From CAZAPG01 sp964486935 (GTDB taxonomy: Bacteria; Chloroflexota; Anaerolineae; 4572-78; J111): a stretch of 64,000 bases of DNA. Below are positions 1 to 7,828 of this stretch, piece by piece (within the stretch, counting starts at the first letter, position 1; each line of letters opens with the position of its first letter). The stretch lies in NCBI GenBank assembly GCA_964486935.1, contig CAZAPG010000001.1:248001-312000 (forward strand). Direction: 5' to 3'. The position numbers and the translations under genes are program-made. The notes under the pieces are model-generated. The model did no database searches and was not told the DNA's origin. It worked only from the letters and a program-made list of their open reading frames with translations.

Positions 1-1785
1 AGCCTGCGCCAGTTTCCGCGCTGGCAGCGCGAAATGCGCGAGCGCATCAAAGAGCTGAACCGTCAGTTTGCCAATTATGCCGTTGGCGGGCTGATTCATG
101 AGTTGCGCGAAAAATATTCGGACCTGCCCGATATCGTCAGTTACCTGGATGACGCGCGGCAGGATATTATTGAAAACGCCCGAAAATTCCTGTCTCAAGA
201 GGAAGACGGCCAGCCTGTGCTGGAGGCCATTGGCCCGGAAGCGCAGGACTCGCCGGCGCAAATGGGGTCGCCCCTGCTGCGCCGCTACCAGGTAAACGTG
301 CTGGTTGACCACAGCGAGTCTAAAGGCGCGCCGGTAATTTACGAAGATAACCCCAATTACCAAAACCTGATTGGTCGAATTGAACATATGGCCCAAATGG
401 GCGCGCTGACGACCGACTTCAACCTGATTAAACCGGGCGCGCTGCACCGGGCCAACGGCGGCTACCTGATGCTGGACGCCCGCAAAGTGTTGCTGCAACC
501 CTTTGCCTGGGAAGGGCTAAAGCGGGCTTTAAGCTCCGGCCAACTGCGGCTGGAAAGCCCGGCCCAAATGCACAACCTTATCAGCACCGTCTCGCTAGAG
601 CCGGAACCGATTCCCTTGAATGTCAAAGTAACCTTGCTGGGCGAACCAACCCTCTACTACCTGCTGGCCGCCTACGACCCGGAGTTTAGCGAGTTGTTCA
701 AGGTGGCCGCCGATTTTGATGAGCAGATGGAGCGCGACACCGGCAACCAATTGTTGTATGCGCGACTCATTGCCAGTATGGTTCGCCAAAACAAACTGCG
801 CCCCTTTGAACCCGGCGCAGTGGCCCGTATCATCGAGCAGAGCGCCCGGATGGCCGGCGACGCTGAAAAGCTGTCTACCCAAATGCGCGATGTGGTCAAC
901 CTGCTGCGCGAGGCCGACTATTGGGCCGGCCAGGCCAAAAACAAGGTGGTAACAGCCGCCGATGTGCAGCGCGCCATCGACGCCCAAATTTATCGCGCCG
1001 ACCGCATTCGGGAAAGAATGTATGAGCAAATTGAGCGCGATACCATTTTAATTGACACCCAGGGGGCCAACGTGGGCCAGATTAACGGCCTGTCGGTGCT
1101 TCAGTTGGGTAATTTTGCTTTTGGCCGGCCCAGCCGCATTACTGCCAGAGTTCGCCTGGGCGAAGGCAAAGTGGTTGACATTGAACGGGAGGTAGAGTTG
1201 GGCGGGGCGCTCCATTCCAAAGGGGTGCTTATTCTTGGCGGCTTTTTGGGCGCGCGTTACGCTCAAAAGCAACCGCTGGCGCTATCGGCCAGTTTGGTGT
1301 TTGAGCAATCTTATGGCGGGGTTGACGGCGACAGCGCCTCATCCGCCGAGTTGTACGCCCTGCTGTCGGCCATTGCTAATGTGCCTCTCAAACAATCGCT
1401 GGCCGTAACCGGCTCGGTTAACCAGCACGGCCAGGTACAGGCTATTGGCGGCGTTAACGAAAAAATAGAGGGCTTTTACGACGTGTGTAAAGCCAAAGGC
1501 TTAACCGGCAGCCAGGGCGTTCTGATTCCCGCCTCGAATGTCAAACATTTAATGCTGCGCCACGATGTGGTAGAAGCGGTGGAACAGGAAAAATTTTACA
1601 TTTATCCGGTTGAAACCATCGACCAGGGCATCGAGTTGCTAACCGGCATACCTGCCGGCGAACCCGATGAGGCCGGCAACTATCCGCCAGACAGCCTCAA
1701 CGGGCGCGTGCAGGCCCGGCTGGCCGAATTTGCCGAGAAACAATTGGCTTTTAGCAAGCCGGATGAGAAAAAGGGTGAATCATGA
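1..1785 (+). CDS. LonB-like ATP-dependent protease, 3' part
   Basis: The reading frame is open from the first base, so the start lies upstream of the window; about 594 C-terminal residues are present. The visible part matches the Lon-like family of COG1067: an alpha-helical segment, the family block GALHRANGGYLMLDARKVLL (codons near 440-490) and the S16 peptidase domain at the C-terminus. The catalytic Ser is in VDGDSAS (codon at 1333) and the catalytic Lys in GGVNEKIEG (codon at 1462). They are 43 residues apart, the same spacing as in E. coli Lon. The Walker A region must be outside the window. The stop overlaps the ATG of the following stress-protein gene (ATGA), which suggests coupled translation and a protein-quality or stress role. 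Confidence 0.9.
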   Translation, partial: SLRQFPRWQREMRERIKELNRQFANYAVGGLIHELREKYSDLPDIVSYLDDARQDIIENARKFLSQEEDGQPVLEAIGPEAQDSPAQMGSPLLRRYQVNVLVDHSESKGAPVIYEDNPNYQNLIGRIEHMAQMGALTTDFNLIKPGALHRANGGYLMLDARKVLLQPFAWEGLKRALSSGQLRLESPAQMHNLISTVSLEPEPIPLNVKVTLLGEPTLYYLLAAYDPEFSELFKVAADFDEQMERDTGNQLLYARLIASMVRQNKLRPFEPGAVARIIEQSARMAGDAEKLSTQMRDVVNLLREADYWAGQAKNKVVTAADVQRAIDAQIYRADRIRERMYEQIERDTILIDTQGANVGQINGLSVLQLGNFAFGRPSRITARVRLGEGKVVDIEREVELGGALHSKGVLILGGFLGARYAQKQPLALSASLVFEQSYGGVDGDSASSAELYALLSAIANVPLKQSLAVTGSVNQHGQVQAIGGVNEKIEGFYDVCKAKGLTGSQGVLIPASNVKHLMLRHDVVEAVEQEKFYIYPVETIDQGIELLTGIPAGEPDEAGNYPPDSLNGRVQARLAEFAEKQLAFSKPDEKKGES

Positions 1786-2630
1786 GCCACACAGGAGAGG
1801 AACATCAGATTCAACGGATTCTGGTTGCCCTGGATAGCTCTGCAGCCAGTATGGCCGCGCTAAAGCAGGCCGTGGCCCTGGCTGCCCACTTTAAGGCCGG
1901 GTTACTGGGGTTGTACGTTGAAGATATAACCCTGGTACAACTGGCCCAAATATCTTTTACGCAAGAGGTGGGCCTGTTTTCGGCCAGCCGGCGCAGCCTG
2001 GAAGTTAGATACGTAGAGCGACAGTTTAAGGGGCAGGCTAACCGCGCCCGGCAGGCGATGGCCACGCTGGCCGAACAGGCCGGAGTAGCCTGGACGTTTC
2101 GGGTGGTGCGGGGCGTTATTGCCAAAGAGTTGTTGAGCGCCGCCTCCGACGCAGATTTGATTGTGCTGGGCCGGGTGGGGCTGTCGGGCCAGGCTCGTCG
2201 CGGTATAGGTTCAACGGCCCGCGCGCTGCTGCTGGAGTCTCCCCACTTAACCCTGGTGCTGCACCCCGAAACGCAGGTGGGGCTGCCGGTGATAGCCCTT
2301 TATAACGGGTCGGCAACGGCTCAAAAAGGGTTAATTGCCGCCACGCAGTTGATGCCGGAGCAGGTTGAACCATTGATTGTTGTTGTGATTGCCGAGTCCG
2401 CAGCAGCGGCTCAACCAATTCAGCAACAGGCCGAACAAATATTGCAGGAGTATGGCCTAAAGGCCCGTTTTATAACCCAAAGCAACAAAAATACAGAGCA
2501 ACTGATTCAAACCATTCGGGCGCGGGCGTGTCGAATGTTGATTTTGCCCGCCAACGGCTCCGGCCTGGACCGGGAGACCGCCCTGTCGATATTAAATCGA
2601 GTTCATTGCCCGGTGTTGCTGGTCAGATAA
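1782..2630 (+). CDS. Universal stress protein, two tandem Usp domains
   Basis: 282 residues forming two UspA-like domains. Domain 1 (about 10-160) starts with the IQRILVALDSS strand and ends with GRVGLSGQARRGIGSTA, the glycine-rich nucleotide-binding loop, followed by the TLVLHP strand. Domain 2 (about 165-282) is more degenerate but ends in the usual CPVLLVR strand. Such proteins bind ATP or AMP and act in the cytoplasm during stress; the partner is unknown. The ATG overlaps the stop of the Lon-like protease gene by four bases, so the two are probably co-translated. The only neighbour downstream is convergent. Confidence 0.88.
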   Translation: MSHTGEEHQIQRILVALDSSAASMAALKQAVALAAHFKAGLLGLYVEDITLVQLAQISFTQEVGLFSASRRSLEVRYVERQFKGQANRARQAMATLAEQAGVAWTFRVVRGVIAKELLSAASDADLIVLGRVGLSGQARRGIGSTARALLLESPHLTLVLHPETQVGLPVIALYNGSATAQKGLIAATQLMPEQVEPLIVVVIAESAAAAQPIQQQAEQILQEYGLKARFITQSNKNTEQLIQTIRARACRMLILPANGSGLDRETALSILNRVHCPVLLVR

Positions 2631-2669
2631 GCAGGCAAGCGCCCGGTATCACTTATCCCCTGGCCAATC

Positions 2670-3326
2670 TCAAACTGTTTTTGCGCCCCCCTTATTTTGC
2701 TGAAAAGACTCCTCCAGCATTGGAAATACCAGCCAGGCGTAAGCCAACCCCAAAATAACGCCGGTGATGGTGCGTAATTGCCAGTTGCTGGTGCGGGCGC
2801 CATTAACTTGCACCAGAATCATCCCTATTGGAAAGCAGAGCACAAACAGGTAAAACTGCCAGTAGGGTATTCTGACCAGTATAAACGCCGCAATCAGCAT
2901 TGCGCTCAGGGCCAGGGCAAAGCCGGTTAACCACCAGCCGGGCAAAACCTGGTACAGCGGCCCGACCAGTTGCGTGCCGCCATCTAATCCCACCGGAATC
3001 AGCGCCAGAATCCACCACTGAAAAGGCATCGGCTTGAGCCTGTTGCGAACAAGAATATACAGCAATCCGCCCGCAAAAAAGGCGCCCCAAATGGCCGTAC
3101 AGCGCTGGCATAAGGCGGCCTGGTGCTCAAAGATAAAGTACGACCGCTCGGCAAGCTGGTGACAGGTTAAGCGATACAGGCCATAAATGGCCCTGGCCCA
3201 ATCGGGGTGATTGTAATGGGCCAGGATTGGGGCCAGGTAGGGCAACCCGATAAACAGCCCCAGCAGCAGGTTGGCCGTAAAGAGCCAGCGCCTTGCAAAC
3301 AGCGATGAATTGTTCTTGATGGACAT
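2670..3326 (-). CDS. DUF2085 family membrane protein
   Basis: 218 residues with about five or six hydrophobic segments. The DUF2085 signature is visible: CHQLAERSYF followed by ALCQRCTAIWGAFFAG, that is CHQxxxRS and a CxRC pair that could bind a metal or form a redox site. The family occurs as a small integral membrane protein in many bacteria; its function is not known. It is the last gene of the leftward block and converges on the stress-protein gene. No clear ribosome site precedes the ATG. Confidence 0.8.
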   Translation of the reverse strand: MSIKNNSSLFARRWLFTANLLLGLFIGLPYLAPILAHYNHPDWARAIYGLYRLTCHQLAERSYFIFEHQAALCQRCTAIWGAFFAGGLLYILVRNRLKPMPFQWWILALIPVGLDGGTQLVGPLYQVLPGWWLTGFALALSAMLIAAFILVRIPYWQFYLFVLCFPIGMILVQVNGARTSNWQLRTITGVILGLAYAWLVFPMLEESFQQNKGGAKTV

Positions 3327-3411
3327 AATTTAGGGCAAAGATTGGCCGCCGAACAAAATCACAATCGGATTTTATCCGGCGGCCATAATTTTTTTGAATT
3401 CGATTGAGCGG

Positions 3412-3630
3412 TTAAATTCTGGCCTCAATCTTGAACGATACGTCAACTTTGGCCCGGTAGGCCACCACCTTTCCGTTTTCAACCTTCAGATCCAGTTGTT
3501 TCACCTCGGCAATTCGCAAATCGTGCAGGGTTTTGCCGGCTGCCTCAACCGCGTTTTTGGCGGCTTCTTCCCAGGAAACTTCGCTGGTTCCTACCAGCTC
3601 AATAATTTTGTAAACACTATTTTCTGCCAC
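3412..3630 (-). CDS. Dodecin flavin-storage protein
   Basis: 72 residues, the normal dodecin length. The sequence VYKIIELVGTSEVSWEEAA followed by the LDLKVENGKVVAYRAKVDVSF strands is typical of dodecins, which form hollow dodecamers that bind and buffer flavin or CoA in the cytoplasm. The start is GTG, preceded by AAGGAG seven bases upstream. It follows the Na+-pump decarboxylase genes by 50 bp on the same strand. A flavin buffer fits a block that also encodes a flavoprotein oxidoreductase, but this link is an inference. Confidence 0.9.
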   Translation of the reverse strand: MAENSVYKIIELVGTSEVSWEEAAKNAVEAAGKTLHDLRIAEVKQLDLKVENGKVVAYRAKVDVSFKIEARI

Positions 3631-3680
3631 AATTGTTCTCCTTTGATACGCTAATTGGTTGACCGGCTGTCGCCGGCCAC

Positions 3681-4820
3681 TTACGCCAACGCCGCCAGCA
3701 GCGCCAGCACCAACCCCCCTGCCATTACGCTGCCAAGTTGGCCCGCCGTGTTAGCGCCCATGGCGTGCATCAGCAAAAAATTCTGAAAATCGTACTCCTG
3801 CCCCACTTTCTGCACCACCCGCGCCGACATGGGAAAGGCGCTGATGCCGGCCGCGCCCAGCAGCGGGTTGAAGCGTCCCCCCGAAAAAAGATATAGCAGC
3901 TTGCCAAACAGCACGCCCCCGGCCATATCCAGCACAAAGGCCACCAGCCCCAGCGCCAGCACCAAAAACGTGTCAAGCCGAATAAAGGTGGCCCCGGTCA
4001 TCGTTGCGCCAATGGTCAGCCCCAGAAAAATGGTGGTGACGTTAGCAATCTCGTTTTGGGCGGCTTTGGCCAGCCGGTCTACCACGCCCGACTCCCGCAG
4101 CAGGTTGCCAAACATCAGCGTGGCAATGAGCGGTGAGGCCACCGGCGCCAGCAGCGAGACCACCACCGTAACGATAATGGGAAACAGCACGCGGGTGGTT
4201 TTTGAGATTTGGCGCTGGGTGTAGGGCATCCGCACCTTGCGTTCGGCTTCGGTGGTGAGCAGGCGCATAACCGGCGGCTGGATAATGGGCACCAGCGACA
4301 TGTAGCTGTAGGCCGCCACGGCAATGGGAGCCAGCATGTGGGGCGACAGGGTGGCCGCCACGTAAATAGCCGTCGGCCCGTCCATGGTGCCGATGGCGCT
4401 GATGGAGGCGGCATCATTTAGCCCAAAACCCAGCGCGAGGGCAATCAACAGCGTGCCAAAAATGCCAATGTGCCCGGCTGCGCCCAGCAGGGCCATTTTG
4501 GGATTCTCCAGCAGCGGGCCAAAATCGGTCATGGCCCCCAGGCCAATAAACAGCAGCAGCGGAAACAATTCGGTTTTGATGCCAATAGCGTAAAACAGCC
4601 CCAGCAAACCGTGCTCGCCGGCAATGCCGGTGAGGGGCAGGTTGGTCAAAATAGTGCCAAAGCCAATAGGCAGCAGCAGCATCGGTTCGTAATCTTTGGC
4701 AATGCCCAGGTAAATTAGCGCGCTGCCAATTACCATCATAATCAGCATTTGCCAGGTGAGCAGGGTGGGAGCCTGTAACAGTTGCCAAAGAGATTCAAGT
4801 TCCATCGGGGCCTCACTCAA
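3681..4820 (-). CDS. Na+-pumping decarboxylase beta subunit
   Basis: 379 residues with about nine to eleven membrane segments, matching the OadB/GcdB/MmdB family. This subunit decarboxylates carboxybiotin and couples the reaction to Na+ export. The key block IGTMDGPTAIYVAATLSP, with its conserved Asp, and the late block AAGISAFPMSARVVQKVG are both present. Its start overlaps the end of the biotin-carrier gene by eight bases. Together with the three upstream genes it forms a complete membrane decarboxylase. The nature of the carboxyltransferase gene points to methylmalonyl-CoA as substrate; glutaconyl- or malonyl-type substrates cannot be excluded by eye. Confidence 0.93.
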   Translation of the reverse strand: MSEAPMELESLWQLLQAPTLLTWQMLIMMVIGSALIYLGIAKDYEPMLLLPIGFGTILTNLPLTGIAGEHGLLGLFYAIGIKTELFPLLLFIGLGAMTDFGPLLENPKMALLGAAGHIGIFGTLLIALALGFGLNDAASISAIGTMDGPTAIYVAATLSPHMLAPIAVAAYSYMSLVPIIQPPVMRLLTTEAERKVRMPYTQRQISKTTRVLFPIIVTVVVSLLAPVASPLIATLMFGNLLRESGVVDRLAKAAQNEIANVTTIFLGLTIGATMTGATFIRLDTFLVLALGLVAFVLDMAGGVLFGKLLYLFSGGRFNPLLGAAGISAFPMSARVVQKVGQEYDFQNFLLMHAMGANTAGQLGSVMAGGLVLALLAALA

Positions 4821-5274
4821 ACGTAACCAGGATATCGCCGTGGTTGACCGCCTGGCCGGGCGTTACCTCCACCCCGGCAACAACGCCATCGCGGTGGGAG
4901 CGAATGGCGTTTTTCATTTTCATCGCCTCCAGCGAGAGCAGTTCCTGCCCCACGCTGACGGCATCACCCGGCTTAACCAGAATTTCAACAATATGGCCGG
5001 GCATGGGGGCGGTGATTGATTTAAGAGAAACGCCCCCATGCCCGGCGGGTCGGGGAGGCTTTGGCGGCGCAGATGTCTGGCGGGCTACCTGCTCGATGGC
5101 TGCGGCGGTGCCATTGGCCGGCGCGGGTTCAACCTCGGTTGGGCCGACTTCAACCACGTAGGGCTGGCCATTAACTAAAACAGTGAGCGGCGAGGCGTAC
5201 AGGTCGCCAATTTCTACCAGATAGGGCTTGCCGTTGATGGCGACGGTTAATTTTCGTTTGGGGATTGAAGTCAT
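4813..5274 (-). CDS. Biotin carrier subunit of decarboxylase
   Basis: 153 residues from the preferred ATG at 5274. That start overlaps the stop of the gamma-subunit gene (ATGA) and has GGAG about eight bases upstream; a longer frame to 5334 exists but would overlap the gamma gene by 64 bp. The C-terminal half is a biotinyl domain with EAMKMKN, the Lys at residue 119 being the biotinylation site, 34 residues from the end as is normal. The N-terminal half (KRKLTVAINGKPYLVEI) resembles the strand-rich assembly region of GcdC/MmdC-type carriers, joined by a Pro/Ala linker around APPKPPRPAGHGG. It shuttles carboxyl groups between the carboxyltransferase and the beta subunit. Confidence 0.92.
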   Translation of the reverse strand: MTSIPKRKLTVAINGKPYLVEIGDLYASPLTVLVNGQPYVVEVGPTEVEPAPANGTAAAIEQVARQTSAPPKPPRPAGHGGVSLKSITAPMPGHIVEILVKPGDAVSVGQELLSLEAMKMKNAIRSHRDGVVAGVEVTPGQAVNHGDILVTFE

Positions 5275-5621
5275 TTTGAGTTTCTCCGCGCAGGTTTCGG
5301 GATGGGAGCCGGCCGGCTCTGGCCCGACTGCCACCAGCGGCCCCGCTCTGTTTCAAGGGTTGCGCCCAAATTGGCCCGGCAAATATCCAGCGAGCGAAAA
5401 TGAGCCAGGGCTACGGCAATAGCTGCGGCAATTTCTTGCTCCTCGGATTGGGGAGTCATTTTACTGACGGTTGATTTTTCTTTGGCGACAGCCGGGCGGC
5501 CAGCATCCCGAAAGAGCCGTTCAATCAACATCATCAACAGCATCAGCAGTATCATCGCCGCAAACAGCAGCCCCAACCCCAACCCGGAAATTATCAAACC
5601 CTGCCATAATATGTCAGACAA
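5271..5621 (-). CDS. Na+-pump decarboxylase gamma subunit (OadG-like)
   Basis: 116 residues with one N-terminal membrane anchor (about 6-33, rich in Leu, Met and Ile) followed by a soluble tail, the organisation of OadG/MmdD subunits. These anchor and assemble the decarboxylase complex. The tail contains MTPQSEEQEIAAAIAVALA, the characteristic amphipathic helix of the family. The gene lies between the carboxyltransferase (18 bp gap) and the biotin carrier (four-base overlap), which supports the assignment since the family is poorly conserved. The basic C-terminal end (KPARRNSK) is longer than the helix region requires. Confidence 0.85.
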   Translation of the reverse strand: MSDILWQGLIISGLGLGLLFAAMILLMLLMMLIERLFRDAGRPAVAKEKSTVSKMTPQSEEQEIAAAIAVALAHFRSLDICRANLGATLETERGRWWQSGQSRPAPIPKPARRNSK

Positions 5622-5639
5622 AACTGCACCTCCGGGGCG

Positions 5640-7250
5640 TCATAGTGGAATCAGGCCGTGCTTTTTGGGCGGCAGGCTGGCCTGCTTGTCGCGCAGCAGC
5701 TCCAGCGCGGCAATCAGGCGGGGGCGCGTTTCTGCCGGAATGAGAATATCGTCGATGTGGCCGCTGGCGGCGGGGGTGTAGGGCCGCGAGAATTTATCGC
5801 GGAAGGCGGCCACCAGCCGGGCGCGGTCGGCTTCGGGGTCTTCCACCACTTTAAGCTGCTTGCGGTAAAGAATGTTGACCGCTCCCTCCGGCCCCATCAC
5901 CGCAATTTCGGCGGTGGGCCAGGCCAGAGTCAAATCGGTGCGAATATATTTGCTGCTCATTACAATGTAGGCCCCGCCGTATGCCTTGCGGGTAACAATG
6001 GAGATTTTGGGCACGGTGGCCTCGGCGTAGGCGAACACAATTTTGGCCCCGTGGCGGATGATGCCGCCGTGCTCCTGGGCCAGCCCCGGCATAAAGCCGG
6101 GCGAGTCGATAAAGGTAATCAGCGGAATGTTGAAGGCATCGCAAAAGCGAATAAAGCCGGCCATCTTGTCCGAGGCGTCAATATCAATGACGCCGGCCAG
6201 CACCGCCGGCTGCTGGGCCACCACCCCCACCACCTGGCCGTGCAGCCGGGCAAAACCGACAATGGCGTTTTGGGCAAAATTGGGCTGAACTTCAAAAAAG
6301 CTGCCGGTATCAAACACGGTGGTGATGGCCACTTTCATATCGTAGGCCTGTTCGGGGTCGGTGGGTACCAGGGTGTTGAGGGTTTGCTCCATGCGCCACG
6401 GGTCATCGGTGGGGGGGATGGCGGGGGGCGGTTCGGCGTTGTTGGCGGGCAGATAACTCAGCAGGGTTTTGGTTAGCGCCAGGGCGTGCTCTTCGTCATC
6501 GGCGGCAAAATGGGCCACCCCGCTGATGGCGCTGTGGGTCAGCGCCCCGCCCAGCGTTTCCAAATCTACCTCCTCGCGGGTGACGGTTTTGATGACCTCC
6601 GGGCCGGTGATGAACATGTGGCTGGTGCCTTTGGTCATAATCACAAAATCGGTCAGGGCCGGGGAGTAAACCGAGCCGCCGGCGCACGGCCCCAGCATCA
6701 CGCTAATCTGGGGGATGACGCCGCTGGCCTGGGTGTTGCGCCAGAACAGTTCGGCGTAGGCGGCCAGGCTGTAAACGCCCTCCTGAATCCGCGCCCCCAC
6801 CGAGTCGTTCAGGCCGATGACAGGCACGCCCGCCTGCAGGGCCAGCTCCATAATTTTGGCGACTTTCTGGCCCTGCACCTCGGAAAAGGAGCCGCCCAGC
6901 ACGGTAAACTCCTGGGCGTACAGGCAAACGCGCCGCCCGTTGATTTTGCCAAAGCCGGTCACAACGCTATCGCCGGGGTGCTGCTCCTTGTCCATGCCAA
7001 AGTCGATGTGGCGTTGGGTGATGTAGGCGTCAATCTCTTGAAACGTGCCCTCATCCAGCAGGCGGTTGATGCGCTCGCGGGCCGTCAGCTTGCCTTTGGC
7101 GTGCTGGGTTTCGATGCGTTTGGGGCCGCCGCCCTGTTTGATTTTTTCTCGCTGCTCGTGTAATTCGGCAATGAGCGCCTGGTGATTATTGCCGTGGTTG
7201 GAAAACGTTTCGGTTATTTCATCGTTTTGGATTTGTGGCTTTTGGGCCAT
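5640..7250 (-). CDS. mmdA: Methylmalonyl-CoA decarboxylase alpha (carboxyltransferase)
   Basis: 536 residues, the usual length of MmdA/PccB carboxyltransferases. Two crotonase-fold halves are visible. The N-terminal half has LNDSVGARIQEGV and GPCAGGSVYSPALTDF (CoA-binding oxyanion block); the C-terminal half has SPGFMPGLAQEHGGIIRHGAK and RKAYGGAYIVMSSK. The enzyme moves the carboxyl of the acyl-CoA to biotin on the carrier protein. A propionyl-CoA carboxylase beta role would be possible from this gene alone. The adjacent beta and gamma subunits and the lack of a biotin carboxylase gene here favour the Na+-exporting decarboxylase. The ATG has AGGAG seven bases upstream. Confidence 0.9.
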   Translation of the reverse strand: MAQKPQIQNDEITETFSNHGNNHQALIAELHEQREKIKQGGGPKRIETQHAKGKLTARERINRLLDEGTFQEIDAYITQRHIDFGMDKEQHPGDSVVTGFGKINGRRVCLYAQEFTVLGGSFSEVQGQKVAKIMELALQAGVPVIGLNDSVGARIQEGVYSLAAYAELFWRNTQASGVIPQISVMLGPCAGGSVYSPALTDFVIMTKGTSHMFITGPEVIKTVTREEVDLETLGGALTHSAISGVAHFAADDEEHALALTKTLLSYLPANNAEPPPAIPPTDDPWRMEQTLNTLVPTDPEQAYDMKVAITTVFDTGSFFEVQPNFAQNAIVGFARLHGQVVGVVAQQPAVLAGVIDIDASDKMAGFIRFCDAFNIPLITFIDSPGFMPGLAQEHGGIIRHGAKIVFAYAEATVPKISIVTRKAYGGAYIVMSSKYIRTDLTLAWPTAEIAVMGPEGAVNILYRKQLKVVEDPEADRARLVAAFRDKFSRPYTPAASGHIDDILIPAETRPRLIAALELLRDKQASLPPKKHGLIPL

Positions 7251-7296
7251 GCCTTGCTCCTGGGCTGATGAGATGGTGGTTGGGTGATTGTTTTTA

Positions 7297-7761
7297 TTAT
7301 GTAACGGTTTCGGCGGCGCCTTTGAACAGTTCCGACAGATCTAAGGATTGCACCTTGATTTTAGTGGCCAGCGCCACGTAGGTGGTTGCCAGTTTATCTT
7401 TGGCGGCGCCCAACACCGTGCTAATCAGCCCCAACGCCTCGCCTAACTCCGAGGGAGGCAACTCGTTGACAATGCGGGTCCAGAGCGTTTCTTCCAAAAT
7501 ATTAAAGAGCGTTTGAACTTCGCGCAGGTCGTAATCGGCCAGATAACGTTTGTAGGCCAGATGTTCGGCGTAGCTGATAATTTCATCCAGATGCCGGGTT
7601 TTGACGCACTTTACAGTCAATTCGTACAGGTCAATCAGGCGCTCTTTGCTTTTTTCAAACCCCTCCGCTTCATAGTGCCTTAAATGCGCACACTCTAATT
7701 TTTCCAACGCCTCTTCAATCATTTCAGCTTCTTTTGTCTCGAGCAATTCAATGAGGTTCAT
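7297..7761 (-). CDS. Small all-helical protein, RsbRD-N-like
   Basis: 154 residues from the ATG at 7761, which has AGGAGG just upstream; a TTG at 7776 is a less likely start. The protein is predicted all-helical and acidic. Its pattern (YELTVKCVKTRHLDEIISYA, then YDLREVQTLFNILEETLW) recalls the RsbRD N-terminal sensor domain found in stressosome proteins and some histidine kinases, here standing alone without a STAS or kinase domain. It lies between the molybdopterin subunit and the decarboxylase operon, on the same strand. The family assignment is tentative and the function unknown; a structural search would settle it. Confidence 0.55.
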   Translation of the reverse strand: MNLIELLETKEAEMIEEALEKLECAHLRHYEAEGFEKSKERLIDLYELTVKCVKTRHLDEIISYAEHLAYKRYLADYDLREVQTLFNILEETLWTRIVNELPPSELGEALGLISTVLGAAKDKLATTYVALATKIKVQSLDLSELFKGAAETVT

Positions 7762-7828
7762 GATCCCTCCTGACAAGGATGAACGGTTTTTTTTATGACG
7801 GTTCCGCCGATGTTTCTCTGTTGTTTTT